Source: Bacteroidales bacterium
Lineage (GTDB): Bacteria > Bacteroidota > Bacteroidia > Bacteroidales > F082
Direction: 5' to 3'
DNA length: 8,107 nucleotides
Assembly: GCA_024762735.1 (NCBI GenBank)
Contig: JANTGU010000087.1
Coordinates: forward strand, 1-8,107
Under the pieces are notes generated by a model. That model ran no database searches, was not told the origin of the DNA, and saw nothing but the letters and a program-made list of their open reading frames with translations. The translations under genes and the position numbers were made by a program. Below, in pieces: positions 1 to 7,585 of this stretch; within the stretch, counting starts at the first letter, position 1; every line of letters begins with the position of its first letter.

Positions 1-3000
1 ACTCAGTTTGCAGTAGGTATTTTTGCTGCTGACGGTACCAACGGAATGCCGGGAACCATGCTTGATTCAATCAACGTTGACGTAAATAATTATTATTGGG
101 TTAACTTTGAAGGATTAAATGCTACCCTTGAAAGTGGAGACTTCTACATGGTAATGTGGCAATTAGGCTTTGCTCCTAATGTTGCACCTGTTGGTGTTGA
201 TAATAGCTTACCCACTGCTTATCGTTCATACGTTAAATACGGAACAAACGATTGGACTGTTAGCCCTTATCAGGATCTGATGATGCGTGCTGTTGTTAGC
301 GGACCAAATGCCGGTGTAACCATGAATGCTACCAGCGCTTCTGGTAAAATGATTTATCCTCCAAAAATTGGAAGTTTCACCGATTTTCTTGCTACCAGCA
401 TGCCTAAAGGCGTTCCCGGAGTTGAAAAAACCGGAAATATCGTTCCTTTGGAAAGCAATGCTAATGTTCGCGATTTGACCAACTATACTGTTGCTTTGGT
501 AAGCGGTTTTGATCCTGATGCCGGACAAACTCCTGCTGATGGTACCATTACTCCTGTAGCCAATACAAGTAACACAAGCTATACTCACGCCGGTTGGGGT
601 GGATTAGCCGAAGGTTGGTATGGATATGCTGTTCGCGCTAACTACCAAAGTGGTGAAAGCGAATGGGTATTCTCTAACATTGTTGGACACTTGAAAGATG
701 TTGTTGTGAATGTTAACATCCAAACTTGTGATGGTGCTGACCTTGATGGTGCAGAAATCACGATGGTTGGACATAACTATCCTTATAACACTTATCATGC
801 AATCACCGATGCCAATGGCTCTGTTGTATTTGATAGCCTTATTAAAGGAAACTATGACCTGATGGCCGAAAAAGTTGGATACCAGGATTACACACATAGT
901 AACATTGCTATCCAGCATAACTACACCGAAAACATCATGATGCAGAAAAAAGCATACCCGGTTCGTAACTTAACCGTTGATGCTTTAACCAGTGTAGCTA
1001 CATGGGATACTCCTTTAATTACACAAATGTTGAATCAGGACTTTGAAGATCCTACCTTCCCACCTGCCGGCTGGCAGACCTTTACCAACGATGTTGGCTG
1101 GTTCCGCAGCGACGACGGTGGTAGTGGTGCATTCCCAGTACCTCCTGGTGATGGCTTCTATGCTATCGCTAACGATGATGCTGCCGGAAGTACCAGTGAT
1201 GGTAGTATGGATTACCTGATCACACCTCCTATGGACTTAAGAGAAAGTGATAACTTTAACCTTTACTTTGATTCTTACTTCGATGGTGGTTATGGCCAAA
1301 TAGGTACTGTTGAGTACAGCCTTGATGGTGGTGCTACCTGGGAAGGTCCTTTATACAATGCATCGCCTGTTACCGACTGGACTCCTGAGGTTGTTGATCT
1401 TTCAAGCCTTTCAGGTGCAACCGGTGCTCGTGAAGTATTGTTTGCCTTCCATTCAGATGATGGTGGTGAATGGGCTTCTGGTTGGGCAGTAGATAATGTA
1501 GCTGTTCATAATGGTGCTCCTCAGGTTCAATCATACATTGTATCATTGGATGATGCCTTTGTAATTGAATTACCTGCTGACCAATTAACTTATGCTTTTG
1601 AAGATTTGACTTACGGACAAACCTATACTGCTGCTGTTCAGGCTAAGTATGGCGACTTCTGTGAACTTTCACCAAAAGTATATTACACATGGACCTCTTC
1701 ATTCCTGTATCCTCCAAGAAATACCGGAGATGCTTATATTTATAACACCAATGAAGTTCCTGTAACATGGAATCCTCCAATGACTGATGATGGTATTCCT
1801 ATGGCTGCTGCTCCTAGCACAGTTGTTTACGAAGGACCTCAGACGATGGTTGCTAGCGCTGATCAGGCTGCTACGGTTACTCGTATCGAATATGATACTC
1901 AGAATAACAGTCGTGATACCTGGGATCTCCAGTTTAGCTGGCCTACTTTCTACAACGATGGTGAAGCCGGTGTTGAGTGTGATGGTAACTTTGTTTATAC
2001 CGCTCAGTGGAATGGTTCGAGATTCTCGAAATATACCTTGGATGGTACATGGGTAGAAGATTTCAACATTCCTGGTGTAAGTGGCGTTCGTGACCTTGCT
2101 TATAACGAAGCTGATGGTTATTTCTATGGTGCTGCTGCTTCTACTGCAGTGTTCCAGATGGATTTTGAAAATCATGCTTTGATTAGCACCATAAATGCTC
2201 CTACAGCTGTACGTGCTATCGCTTTCAATGATGATAGCCAAACATTCTATGGTAACAACTGGAGTACAGATATTACCGAGTTTGACATGACTGGTGCCTT
2301 TGTTTCAAGCTTTGCTCCTGGTGGATACAGTGGTATCTATGGCATGGCTTACGACAATTGGTCAGAAGGTGGTCCATTCTTATGGATTTACGATCAGGGT
2401 GCCAACAACATTGTTCAGGCTACATTACCTGGTGGTACGTTTACCGGTGTTACCGTTGATATTCAAACTATTACTGGTGCTACATCAAGCGCAGGTGGTC
2501 TGTTTACACAACCAGGTATTGTTCCCGGAACAGTAACTATTGGTGGTAACGCACAGAATGAAATGGTTTGGGGTCTTGAACTGGCACCTTACAATGGTGG
2601 CGGTGGTGGAAACGCCGGCGAAGTTCCTGACGGACTGCTTTCATTTAACATTTACCGTGATGGTGCTGTAATTGGTACCAAAGACTACAATGGTGAAGGT
2701 GTTGATGACGTATTGGTTTATGTTGACAATAACTTGATGCCTGGTACTTACCTCTACGAAGTATCTGCTGTATATGACCTTGCTCAGTTTGGTTTCCCGG
2801 GATCAACCGGCGAATCTGCACTGGACGGTCCTGACACAGTTACCGTTGTTTGGGGTATGGATATTCCTTTCATGGAAGACTGGGCTACCGGAAGCTTCGA
2901 CTTCAACAACTGGACATCAGATGCTTCTAACTGGAGAATCAACAGCCAGGTGGGTGATGACGAGCCTTCTGCTGAGTTTACATGGGATCCGTTATTGGAA

Positions 3001-4557
3001 AATGATTATGCTGCTTCCTTAACATCTGCTCCTTTGAAAGCTGATATGTTAACCGAAGGTGACATTTGGTTGGATTACAACCTGAAACTTGACGATCGTA
3101 ACGCTACCGGTGAAGAACACCTTAAAGTAGATGTTTATGACGGTGAAACCTGGACTCAGGTAGCTGACGTGGCCAATAATGGCAGCTTTGGTTTTGCCGA
3201 TGGTTTCAACCATATTAACATTAGCAACTTTGCAATGGGTAAAGTATTCCAGGTACGTTTTACCGCTACCGGCCTTAACTCATTCGACCTTGTTTCATGG
3301 TTTGTTGATAACGTAAGTGTTTACAGAACCTGTGAAGCTCCTTCTGATCTCGAAGGTGAATATGTATGGTATGATGATCCGCCAGCACAAGAAAACTGGG
3401 GTGCATTACTTACATGGCAAGCCCCATATATCCCACAAGCAATCCACGATTGGATCCATTGGGATGATGGTACCAACTTTAGTGCTATTGGTTTAACCGA
3501 CGGTGGCGACTTTACCATTGCAGCTCGTTGGGATGCTGGTCAGTTATCTGACTATGACGGAACCTATATCACCAAGTTACAGTATTTCCCTGCATCTACT
3601 GATTTCAGCAATGTTATCGTAAGAATCTGGACTGGTGCTAACGCATCCAACCTGGTTTACGAAGAAGACGTTACTGCCAGTGCTGTGGGTGGAATGTGGA
3701 ACGAAGTTGACCTTGCTACTCCTATTGCATTGGATGTAAATGATGAGTTATGGATAGGTTACACCCTTATTGGTCAGGTTGCTGGTACATTCCCTGCCGG
3801 AACTGATGCTGGTCCTGCTATCGCCGGATATGGTGACAAGATTACCATGGACGGTGTTACCTGGGATAACCTTTCAGACTTTGGCTTAAGCTACAACTGG
3901 AATGTTCAGGCTTACGTTGAAGAACTCACCATGGCTGCTCCTGCCGTTACACCTATTGTTGATAACATGGTTTATACTACACCTAAAGCAACCCTTTCAC
4001 AAGGTGCTAAGGTTGAAAACGGTGCCAAAGCACTTACTGCTTCCAACCGTGATTTCACAGGATTTAAACTGTATAGAAGCGAAACCGGTGATGAAGGTAC
4101 TTATGTAGAATATGCTACTGTACCTTATATTGACCAACAGACTGAATACACCTATTATGACCAAGCTCCTAATGTAACTGCACAGACATGTTACTGGTAC
4201 AAAGTAAGTGCTATGTGGGAAGGTGATAATGATCAGTGTGAATCAGCCTTTGCTAATGCTAAGGTTATGCCTATCAACGATTTTGTAATGGTATGCGTAA
4301 CAAGTGTTGACAACCCATTGGCTAACGTTACAAGCGTATATCCTAACCCTGCAAGAGAAAATGTTACTGTTACCACTACCGAGGGTATGAATAAAGTATC
4401 TGTTATCAACTATGTTGGTCAGGTAGTTTATCAGAAAGCCCTTAACGGTGAAACAAACATCGATCTTAACACAGGTAATTACGATGCTGGTGTTTATGTA
4501 GTTAGAATTGAAACAGCTAGCGGTACTACCAACAAACGTGTTGTTATTACTAAATAG
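1..4557 (+). CDS. Giant multidomain T9SS-secreted surface protein (5' partial), FN3 / choice-of-anchor-J / propeller modules
   Basis: The frame is open from base 1, so the ATG at 46 is internal and the start lies off the left edge; 1518 residues are visible, ending with TAG at 4555-4557. Modules in order, judged by eye: beta-sandwich module X (about 1-300); second half of an FN3-like fold (about 481-690); carboxypeptidase-regulatory-like domain (about 700-950); FN3 (955-1014 and 1525-1704) split by a choice-of-anchor-J domain (about 1027-1515); FN3 (1711-1780 and 2630-2856) split by a propeller-like section (about 1870-2590) and a Gly5 linker at 2596-2610; second choice-of-anchor-J-like domain (2857-3330); FN3 (3334-3429 and 4051-4269) split by a second X-type module (about 3451-3930); T9SS type A sorting domain (4333-4554). 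No protease motif is visible in this part. Established knowledge: such cargo crosses the outer membrane by T9SS and is released or anchored to the surface; cleaved-adhesin and FN3-like modules occur in gingipain adhesin regions. An adhesive or matrix-binding role is inference. Codons favour GGT, GCT, GTT and AAC, which suggests high expression. Confidence 0.9.
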   Translation, partial: TQFAVGIFAADGTNGMPGTMLDSINVDVNNYYWVNFEGLNATLESGDFYMVMWQLGFAPNVAPVGVDNSLPTAYRSYVKYGTNDWTVSPYQDLMMRAVVSGPNAGVTMNATSASGKMIYPPKIGSFTDFLATSMPKGVPGVEKTGNIVPLESNANVRDLTNYTVALVSGFDPDAGQTPADGTITPVANTSNTSYTHAGWGGLAEGWYGYAVRANYQSGESEWVFSNIVGHLKDVVVNVNIQTCDGADLDGAEITMVGHNYPYNTYHAITDANGSVVFDSLIKGNYDLMAEKVGYQDYTHSNIAIQHNYTENIMMQKKAYPVRNLTVDALTSVATWDTPLITQMLNQDFEDPTFPPAGWQTFTNDVGWFRSDDGGSGAFPVPPGDGFYAIANDDAAGSTSDGSMDYLITPPMDLRESDNFNLYFDSYFDGGYGQIGTVEYSLDGGATWEGPLYNASPVTDWTPEVVDLSSLSGATGAREVLFAFHSDDGGEWASGWAVDNVAVHNGAPQVQSYIVSLDDAFVIELPADQLTYAFEDLTYGQTYTAAVQAKYGDFCELSPKVYYTWTSSFLYPPRNTGDAYIYNTNEVPVTWNPPMTDDGIPMAAAPSTVVYEGPQTMVASADQAATVTRIEYDTQNNSRDTWDLQFSWPTFYNDGEAGVECDGNFVYTAQWNGSRFSKYTLDGTWVEDFNIPGVSGVRDLAYNEADGYFYGAAASTAVFQMDFENHALISTINAPTAVRAIAFNDDSQTFYGNNWSTDITEFDMTGAFVSSFAPGGYSGIYGMAYDNWSEGGPFLWIYDQGANNIVQATLPGGTFTGVTVDIQTITGATSSAGGLFTQPGIVPGTVTIGGNAQNEMVWGLELAPYNGGGGGNAGEVPDGLLSFNIYRDGAVIGTKDYNGEGVDDVLVYVDNNLMPGTYLYEVSAVYDLAQFGFPGSTGESALDGPDTVTVVWGMDIPFMEDWATGSFDFNNWTSDASNWRINSQVGDDEPSAEFTWDPLLENDYAASLTSAPLKADMLTEGDIWLDYNLKLDDRNATGEEHLKVDVYDGETWTQVADVANNGSFGFADGFNHINISNFAMGKVFQVRFTATGLNSFDLVSWFVDNVSVYRTCEAPSDLEGEYVWYDDPPAQENWGALLTWQAPYIPQAIHDWIHWDDGTNFSAIGLTDGGDFTIAARWDAGQLSDYDGTYITKLQYFPASTDFSNVIVRIWTGANASNLVYEEDVTASAVGGMWNEVDLATPIALDVNDELWIGYTLIGQVAGTFPAGTDAGPAIAGYGDKITMDGVTWDNLSDFGLSYNWNVQAYVEELTMAAPAVTPIVDNMVYTTPKATLSQGAKVENGAKALTASNRDFTGFKLYRSETGDEGTYVEYATVPYIDQQTEYTYYDQAPNVTAQTCYWYKVSAMWEGDNDQCESAFANAKVMPINDFVMVCVTSVDNPLANVTSVYPNPARENVTVTTTEGMNKVSVINYVGQVVYQKALNGETNIDLNTGNYDAGVYVVRIETASGTTNKRVVITK
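4333..4554 (+). other. T9SS type A C-terminal sorting domain (protein-level feature)
   Basis: The last roughly 74 residues show the family hallmarks. They begin with a YPNPA motif (SVYPNPARENVTV), continue with short beta strands (VSVINYVGQVVYQ), then a DAGVYVVRIE strand, and end in KRVVITK directly before the stop. In the known T9SS pathway this domain directs the protein through the outer-membrane translocon and is removed by the PorU sortase, often with attachment to A-type lipopolysaccharide. This is the clearest taxonomic marker in the window, pointing to Bacteroidota. Confidence 0.88.
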
Positions 4558-4597
4558 TTAGTAAATTCTGATTAGCAGAAAACACTGCTGATACAAT

Positions 4598-4632
4598 AAA
4601 AAGGGGCTAACCGTGAGGTTAGCCCCTTTTTT
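4598..4632 (+). terminator. Strong Rho-independent terminator downstream of the T9SS-cargo gene
   Basis: A perfect inverted repeat pairs 4598-4612 with 4617-4631. It has a 12-bp core (AAGGGGCTAACC / GGTTAGCCCCTT) extended by three A:T pairs, closed by a GTGA tetraloop (GUGA, a GNRA-type loop), and followed by a T run. It starts about 40 bp after the stop codon of the large CDS. The A run before the stem means it could also work on the opposite strand, but no minus-strand gene runs into it here. Confidence 0.93.
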
Positions 4633-4636
4633 CATT

Positions 4637-4644
4637 TATTTTTG
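4637..4644 (+). promoter_or_regulatory. Candidate Bacteroidota -7 promoter element for the ABC-F gene
   Basis: TATTTTTG matches the Bacteroidota primary-sigma -7 consensus TAnnTTTG exactly. It lies about 20 bp before the ABC-F start codon, directly after the T tail of the upstream terminator. No convincing TTTG -33 element is seen at the expected distance, because that space is taken by the terminator stem. The short AT-rich leader (4645-4664) has no Shine-Dalgarno motif. The call rests on a short match in AT-rich DNA, so it is tentative. Confidence 0.35.
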
Positions 4645-4664
4645 CGTCTCTTTAATTTGAATAG

Positions 4665-6605
4665 ATGATATCTGTTGTTGGCATACGTAAGGAGTTTGGT
4701 GGAACGCCGCTTTTCAGCGATGTAAGCTTTAATATTAACCCGAAGGATAGAATAGGTCTGGCTGGAAAAAATGGCTCGGGTAAAACTACCTTGCTTAATA
4801 TTTTGGTAGGCAACCTGGGTAAAGAAGCCGGAAGCGTGGTTATCCCGGATGATGTTGCAGTGGGTTACCTCCCTCAGGAGAAGAATCTGAAAAGCAGGAT
4901 GCCCATTATGGAAGAAATAATGCAGGCCTTGTCATTTATTAAGGCATGGCAACAGGAACTCACCGCCCTCGAGTCTGAATTGGCTCATCGTGAGGATTAT
5001 GAATCTGTGGGTTATGCTAAATTGATTGATAAGTATAACCATTTAAACGAGCGTCTATTATATTTTCAACCGGCCAAATTGCGTGGAGAAGCGGAAAGAA
5101 TATTGGTAGGATTGGGTTTTGACAGATATCAATTTGAAAACCCGGTTAATGCGTTAAGTGTTGGCTGGCAGATGCGTATCGAGTTGGGGAAACTGTTGTT
5201 GCTTAAACCTGAGTTGCTGCTTCTTGATGAGCCTACCAACCACCTGGATATTGAATCGATTCAATGGCTCGAGCAATTTTTAATCAACTATAAGGGGGCA
5301 GTTGTATTGGTTTCGCACGACCGCGCCTTTTTGGATAATGTTACCAACCGTACGCTGGAAATAAACAACGGTAAAGTGTACGATTATAAAGTGCCCTACT
5401 CAAAATACATTGAATTGCGAAATGAACGGTTGGAACACCAAAAAGCAGCCTTTACCAACCAGCAAAAGGAGGTGAAGGAGATAGAAAGGTTTATCGAAAA
5501 ATTTCGGTATAAAGCCACCAAGGCCAAGCAGGTACAGTCGCGGGTTAAACAACTTGATAAGCTTGACCGTGTTCAGGTTGACGATATGGATAACAGTGCC
5601 ATTCATTTTAGATTTCCTGCTGCCCCGCATAGTGGAAAAGTTACCATAGCAGCAGAATCTGTTACCAAGTTTTATGGTGATAAATTAGTATTAAAAGCGG
5701 TGGACTTTCAACTTCTGCGTGGTGAAAAGGTGGCTTTCGTGGGTAAAAATGGGGAAGGAAAAACCACTTTTGTAAAAACCCTTCTTGGGTTGATCGAACA
5801 CGAGGGTATTGTAACTTCCGGTCATAATGTTATTTCGGCTTATTATACCCAGGATCAACTGGAGATGCTGGATGTGAACAATACGGTTTTTGAAGAGGTT
5901 GATCAGGTGGCAGTAGGGGACATACGAACCCGTCTAAAAAATATTTTGGGTTCTTTTTTGTTTCAGGGCGAAGATGTAGATAAAAAAGTCAAAGTTTTAT
6001 CGGGGGGTGAAAAGTCGCGTTTAGCCCTGGCCAAACTGCTGTTGCGACCCAGCAATTTTTTAATTCTTGATGAGCCAACCAATCATTTAGACATGGTTTC
6101 AAAGGATATCCTGAAAACGGCCTTGCTCGAGTACAAGGGTAGCATTATTATCGTTTCGCACGACCGTGACTTTTTGCAAGGGTTAACAAGCAAGGTTTAT
6201 GAATTTAAAAATCACACGATAAAAGAGCATATCGGTGATATTTCGGAATATCTGAGGAAACATAAGCTGGAAACGTTAAAAGAGCTTGAACGCAACGAAA
6301 AGAGCCGTAGTGAACAAGCAGAAGAGCCTGTTTCGGAAAATAAACTTCGGTACGAGCAACGCAAGGATTTGGAACGACAAACGCGGAAGCTTAAAAATAA
6401 AATAGCCGTGATAGAAGGGGAGATTGATGCACTGGAACAGGCATTGAAAGAGATAAATACCAAGCTTAGCCATCCTGAGGAGTTTAGCGAAGAGATACGA
6501 TCAGGTTCCCTTTACAAAGAACATGGTATGCTGGAAGGAAAGCTCGAAGAAGCCATGAGCCAGTGGGAGATCCTTCACGAAAAACTGGAGAAACTGCAGG
6601 GATAG
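4665..6605 (+). CDS. ABC-F family ATPase (ribosome-associated translation factor type), Uup/YdiF-like with C-terminal coiled coil
   Basis: This is a complete 646-residue protein with two ABC nucleotide-binding domains and no membrane segments, which is diagnostic of ABC-F rather than a transporter. NBD1: Walker A GKNGSGKT (34-41), Q-loop Gln71, signature LSVGW (164-168), Walker B with catalytic Glu189, H-loop His218. An arm-like insert spans about 88-140. The interdomain linker (about 243-315) carries the family-typical FRYKATKAKQVQSR stretch, the region that contacts P-site tRNA in studied homologues. NBD2: Walker A GKNGEGKT (360-367), Gln396, LSGGE (445-449), Glu470, His499. A charged coiled coil fills about 560-646, as in Uup-type proteins. 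The ATG at 4665 is chosen because MISVVGIRKEFGG is the normal ABC-F N-terminus; no Shine-Dalgarno precedes it. Known family roles are resolving stalled ribosomes or antibiotic ribosome protection; which applies here cannot be told from sequence. The oddity is Val166 in the first signature, normally Gly. Confidence 0.95.
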   Translation: MISVVGIRKEFGGTPLFSDVSFNINPKDRIGLAGKNGSGKTTLLNILVGNLGKEAGSVVIPDDVAVGYLPQEKNLKSRMPIMEEIMQALSFIKAWQQELTALESELAHREDYESVGYAKLIDKYNHLNERLLYFQPAKLRGEAERILVGLGFDRYQFENPVNALSVGWQMRIELGKLLLLKPELLLLDEPTNHLDIESIQWLEQFLINYKGAVVLVSHDRAFLDNVTNRTLEINNGKVYDYKVPYSKYIELRNERLEHQKAAFTNQQKEVKEIERFIEKFRYKATKAKQVQSRVKQLDKLDRVQVDDMDNSAIHFRFPAAPHSGKVTIAAESVTKFYGDKLVLKAVDFQLLRGEKVAFVGKNGEGKTTFVKTLLGLIEHEGIVTSGHNVISAYYTQDQLEMLDVNNTVFEEVDQVAVGDIRTRLKNILGSFLFQGEDVDKKVKVLSGGEKSRLALAKLLLRPSNFLILDEPTNHLDMVSKDILKTALLEYKGSIIIVSHDRDFLQGLTSKVYEFKNHTIKEHIGDISEYLRKHKLETLKELERNEKSRSEQAEEPVSENKLRYEQRKDLERQTRKLKNKIAVIEGEIDALEQALKEINTKLSHPEEFSEEIRSGSLYKEHGMLEGKLEEAMSQWEILHEKLEKLQG

Positions 6606-6608
6606 TAT

Positions 6609-7583
6609 CTACTTAACTCTGTGGATCATTCGTTTGGCAATCGTTCGAAGCTCGTTTTTCTTATCCTCATCAGCGTTAACCTTGTCAAGATAATGCATAC
6701 TCTCGTTAAAGTACTCGTCAATTAACAGGGAGGTATCCTTTTCTACTCCAAGTTCCGAAAAGAATCCTTTAACAGTGTTGATTTTTTGTTCTTCATCCTG
6801 AAGAGGTTCATTATAAAGGCGGATAAGTTCCTGGCGGGTTTTGTCATCTGCCTTTTCCAGCGCTTTCAAATAAAGGTAGGTTTTTTTGTTGGTTACAATA
6901 TCACCTCCTGTCTTTTTGCCAAAAACGGCCACATCACCATAAGTATCTAACAGATCATCTTCCAGTTGAAAGCCCAGGCCGATGGCGATTCCAAAGTTAT
7001 AGAGGTTTTCGGTGTCCTCTTTAGGGGCATTCCCTATAAAAGAGCCTATTTTTAAACTGGAGGCAAACAGCACGCCTGTTTTTAGCCGAATCATTTCAAG
7101 ATACTCCTCCACAGAAACATCATTTCTGTTTTCAAACTCCAGATCGAATTGTTGCCCTTCGCACACCTCGATGGCTGTTTGACTGAACACGGAAAGTACG
7201 TCGCCGAGTATCTCTTTGTCAGCCATCTGGGCGTATTGATAAGCTTTGGCAAAAAGGGTGTCACCGGAAAGGATGGCCGTATTTTGATCCCACTTTTTAA
7301 AGACGGTTTTTTTACCCCTCCGCACCGGCGCGTTGTCCATAATATCATCATGAATGAGCGTGAAGTTATGGAAAAGCTCGATGGCAATTGCCTGCGGTAG
7401 TGCCTTTTTGAAATCATCATCAAATAATGAACACGCCATGAGTGTAAGTACCGGCCTGAGGCGTTTACCGTATAGGCTTAACGAATAATGAATAGGCTCG
7501 TAAAGTTGCGCCGGTGTGCCACCAAAATGTTGTTTGGCAAGCTCTTCTTCAAAATATTGCAGGAATTCTTTTTGCGAATACAT
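6609..7583 (-). CDS. Polyprenyl diphosphate synthase (type I trans-isoprenyl diphosphate synthase, probably C15-C20 product)
   Basis: This is a complete 324-residue cytosolic enzyme of the all-alpha trans-prenyltransferase family, which condenses isopentenyl diphosphate with an allylic diphosphate. Visible motifs are GKRLRP (39-44, substrate phosphate binding), the first Asp-rich motif DDIMD (79-83) followed by RRG (88-90), KTG (168-170), and the second motif GFQLEDDLLD (204-213), then GKKTGGDI. Both Mg2+-binding Asp clusters are intact. The first motif is plain DDxxD without the two-residue insertion of E. coli IspA-type farnesyl synthases. The fifth residue before it is Phe74; long-chain enzymes such as IspB have a small residue there, so a C15-C20 product is inferred. 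The product could feed carotenoids, menaquinone side chains or a longer-chain synthase. The start codon lies 2 bp after the rfbA stop, without a Shine-Dalgarno motif, which suggests translational coupling. The end faces the ABC-F gene across 3 bp. Confidence 0.94.
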   Translation of the reverse strand: MYSQKEFLQYFEEELAKQHFGGTPAQLYEPIHYSLSLYGKRLRPVLTLMACSLFDDDFKKALPQAIAIELFHNFTLIHDDIMDNAPVRRGKKTVFKKWDQNTAILSGDTLFAKAYQYAQMADKEILGDVLSVFSQTAIEVCEGQQFDLEFENRNDVSVEEYLEMIRLKTGVLFASSLKIGSFIGNAPKEDTENLYNFGIAIGLGFQLEDDLLDTYGDVAVFGKKTGGDIVTNKKTYLYLKALEKADDKTRQELIRLYNEPLQDEEQKINTVKGFFSELGVEKDTSLLIDEYFNESMHYLDKVNADEDKKNELRTIAKRMIHRVK

Positions 7584-7585
7584 AA

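Noticed and set aside
46..48. ATG at 46 as the start of the large gene
   Set aside because: The frame is open to base 1 and the residues before it (VGIFAADG) are part of the same beta-sandwich module, so this Met is internal.
226..918. Two minus-strand open frames (226-588 and 604-918)
   Set aside because: Both are shadows opposite clearly coding FN3 and regulatory-like domains, with low-complexity Ser/Asn/Ile-rich translations and no start signals.
1699..2241. 180-codon open frame on the minus strand inside the large gene
   Set aside because: It is antisense to the well-supported propeller-like section, has no recognisable family, and its open frame follows from the biased codon use (GNT-rich) of the plus-strand gene.
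4574..4589. Small hairpin (AGCAG / CTGCT) just after the stop of the large gene
   Set aside because: It has only 5 bp of stem and no T run; the strong terminator follows immediately, so no separate role can be claimed.
6001..6007. Run of six G within the second ABC signature as a possible frameshift site
   Set aside because: The frame is intact on both sides and encodes a perfect LSGGEKSR motif; there is no sign of slippage or an alternative product.
7091..7423. 110-codon minus-strand open frame overlapping the polyprenyl synthase
   Set aside because: It is a different frame of the same strand, across both sides of the DDIMD region; the real frame has all catalytic motifs intact.
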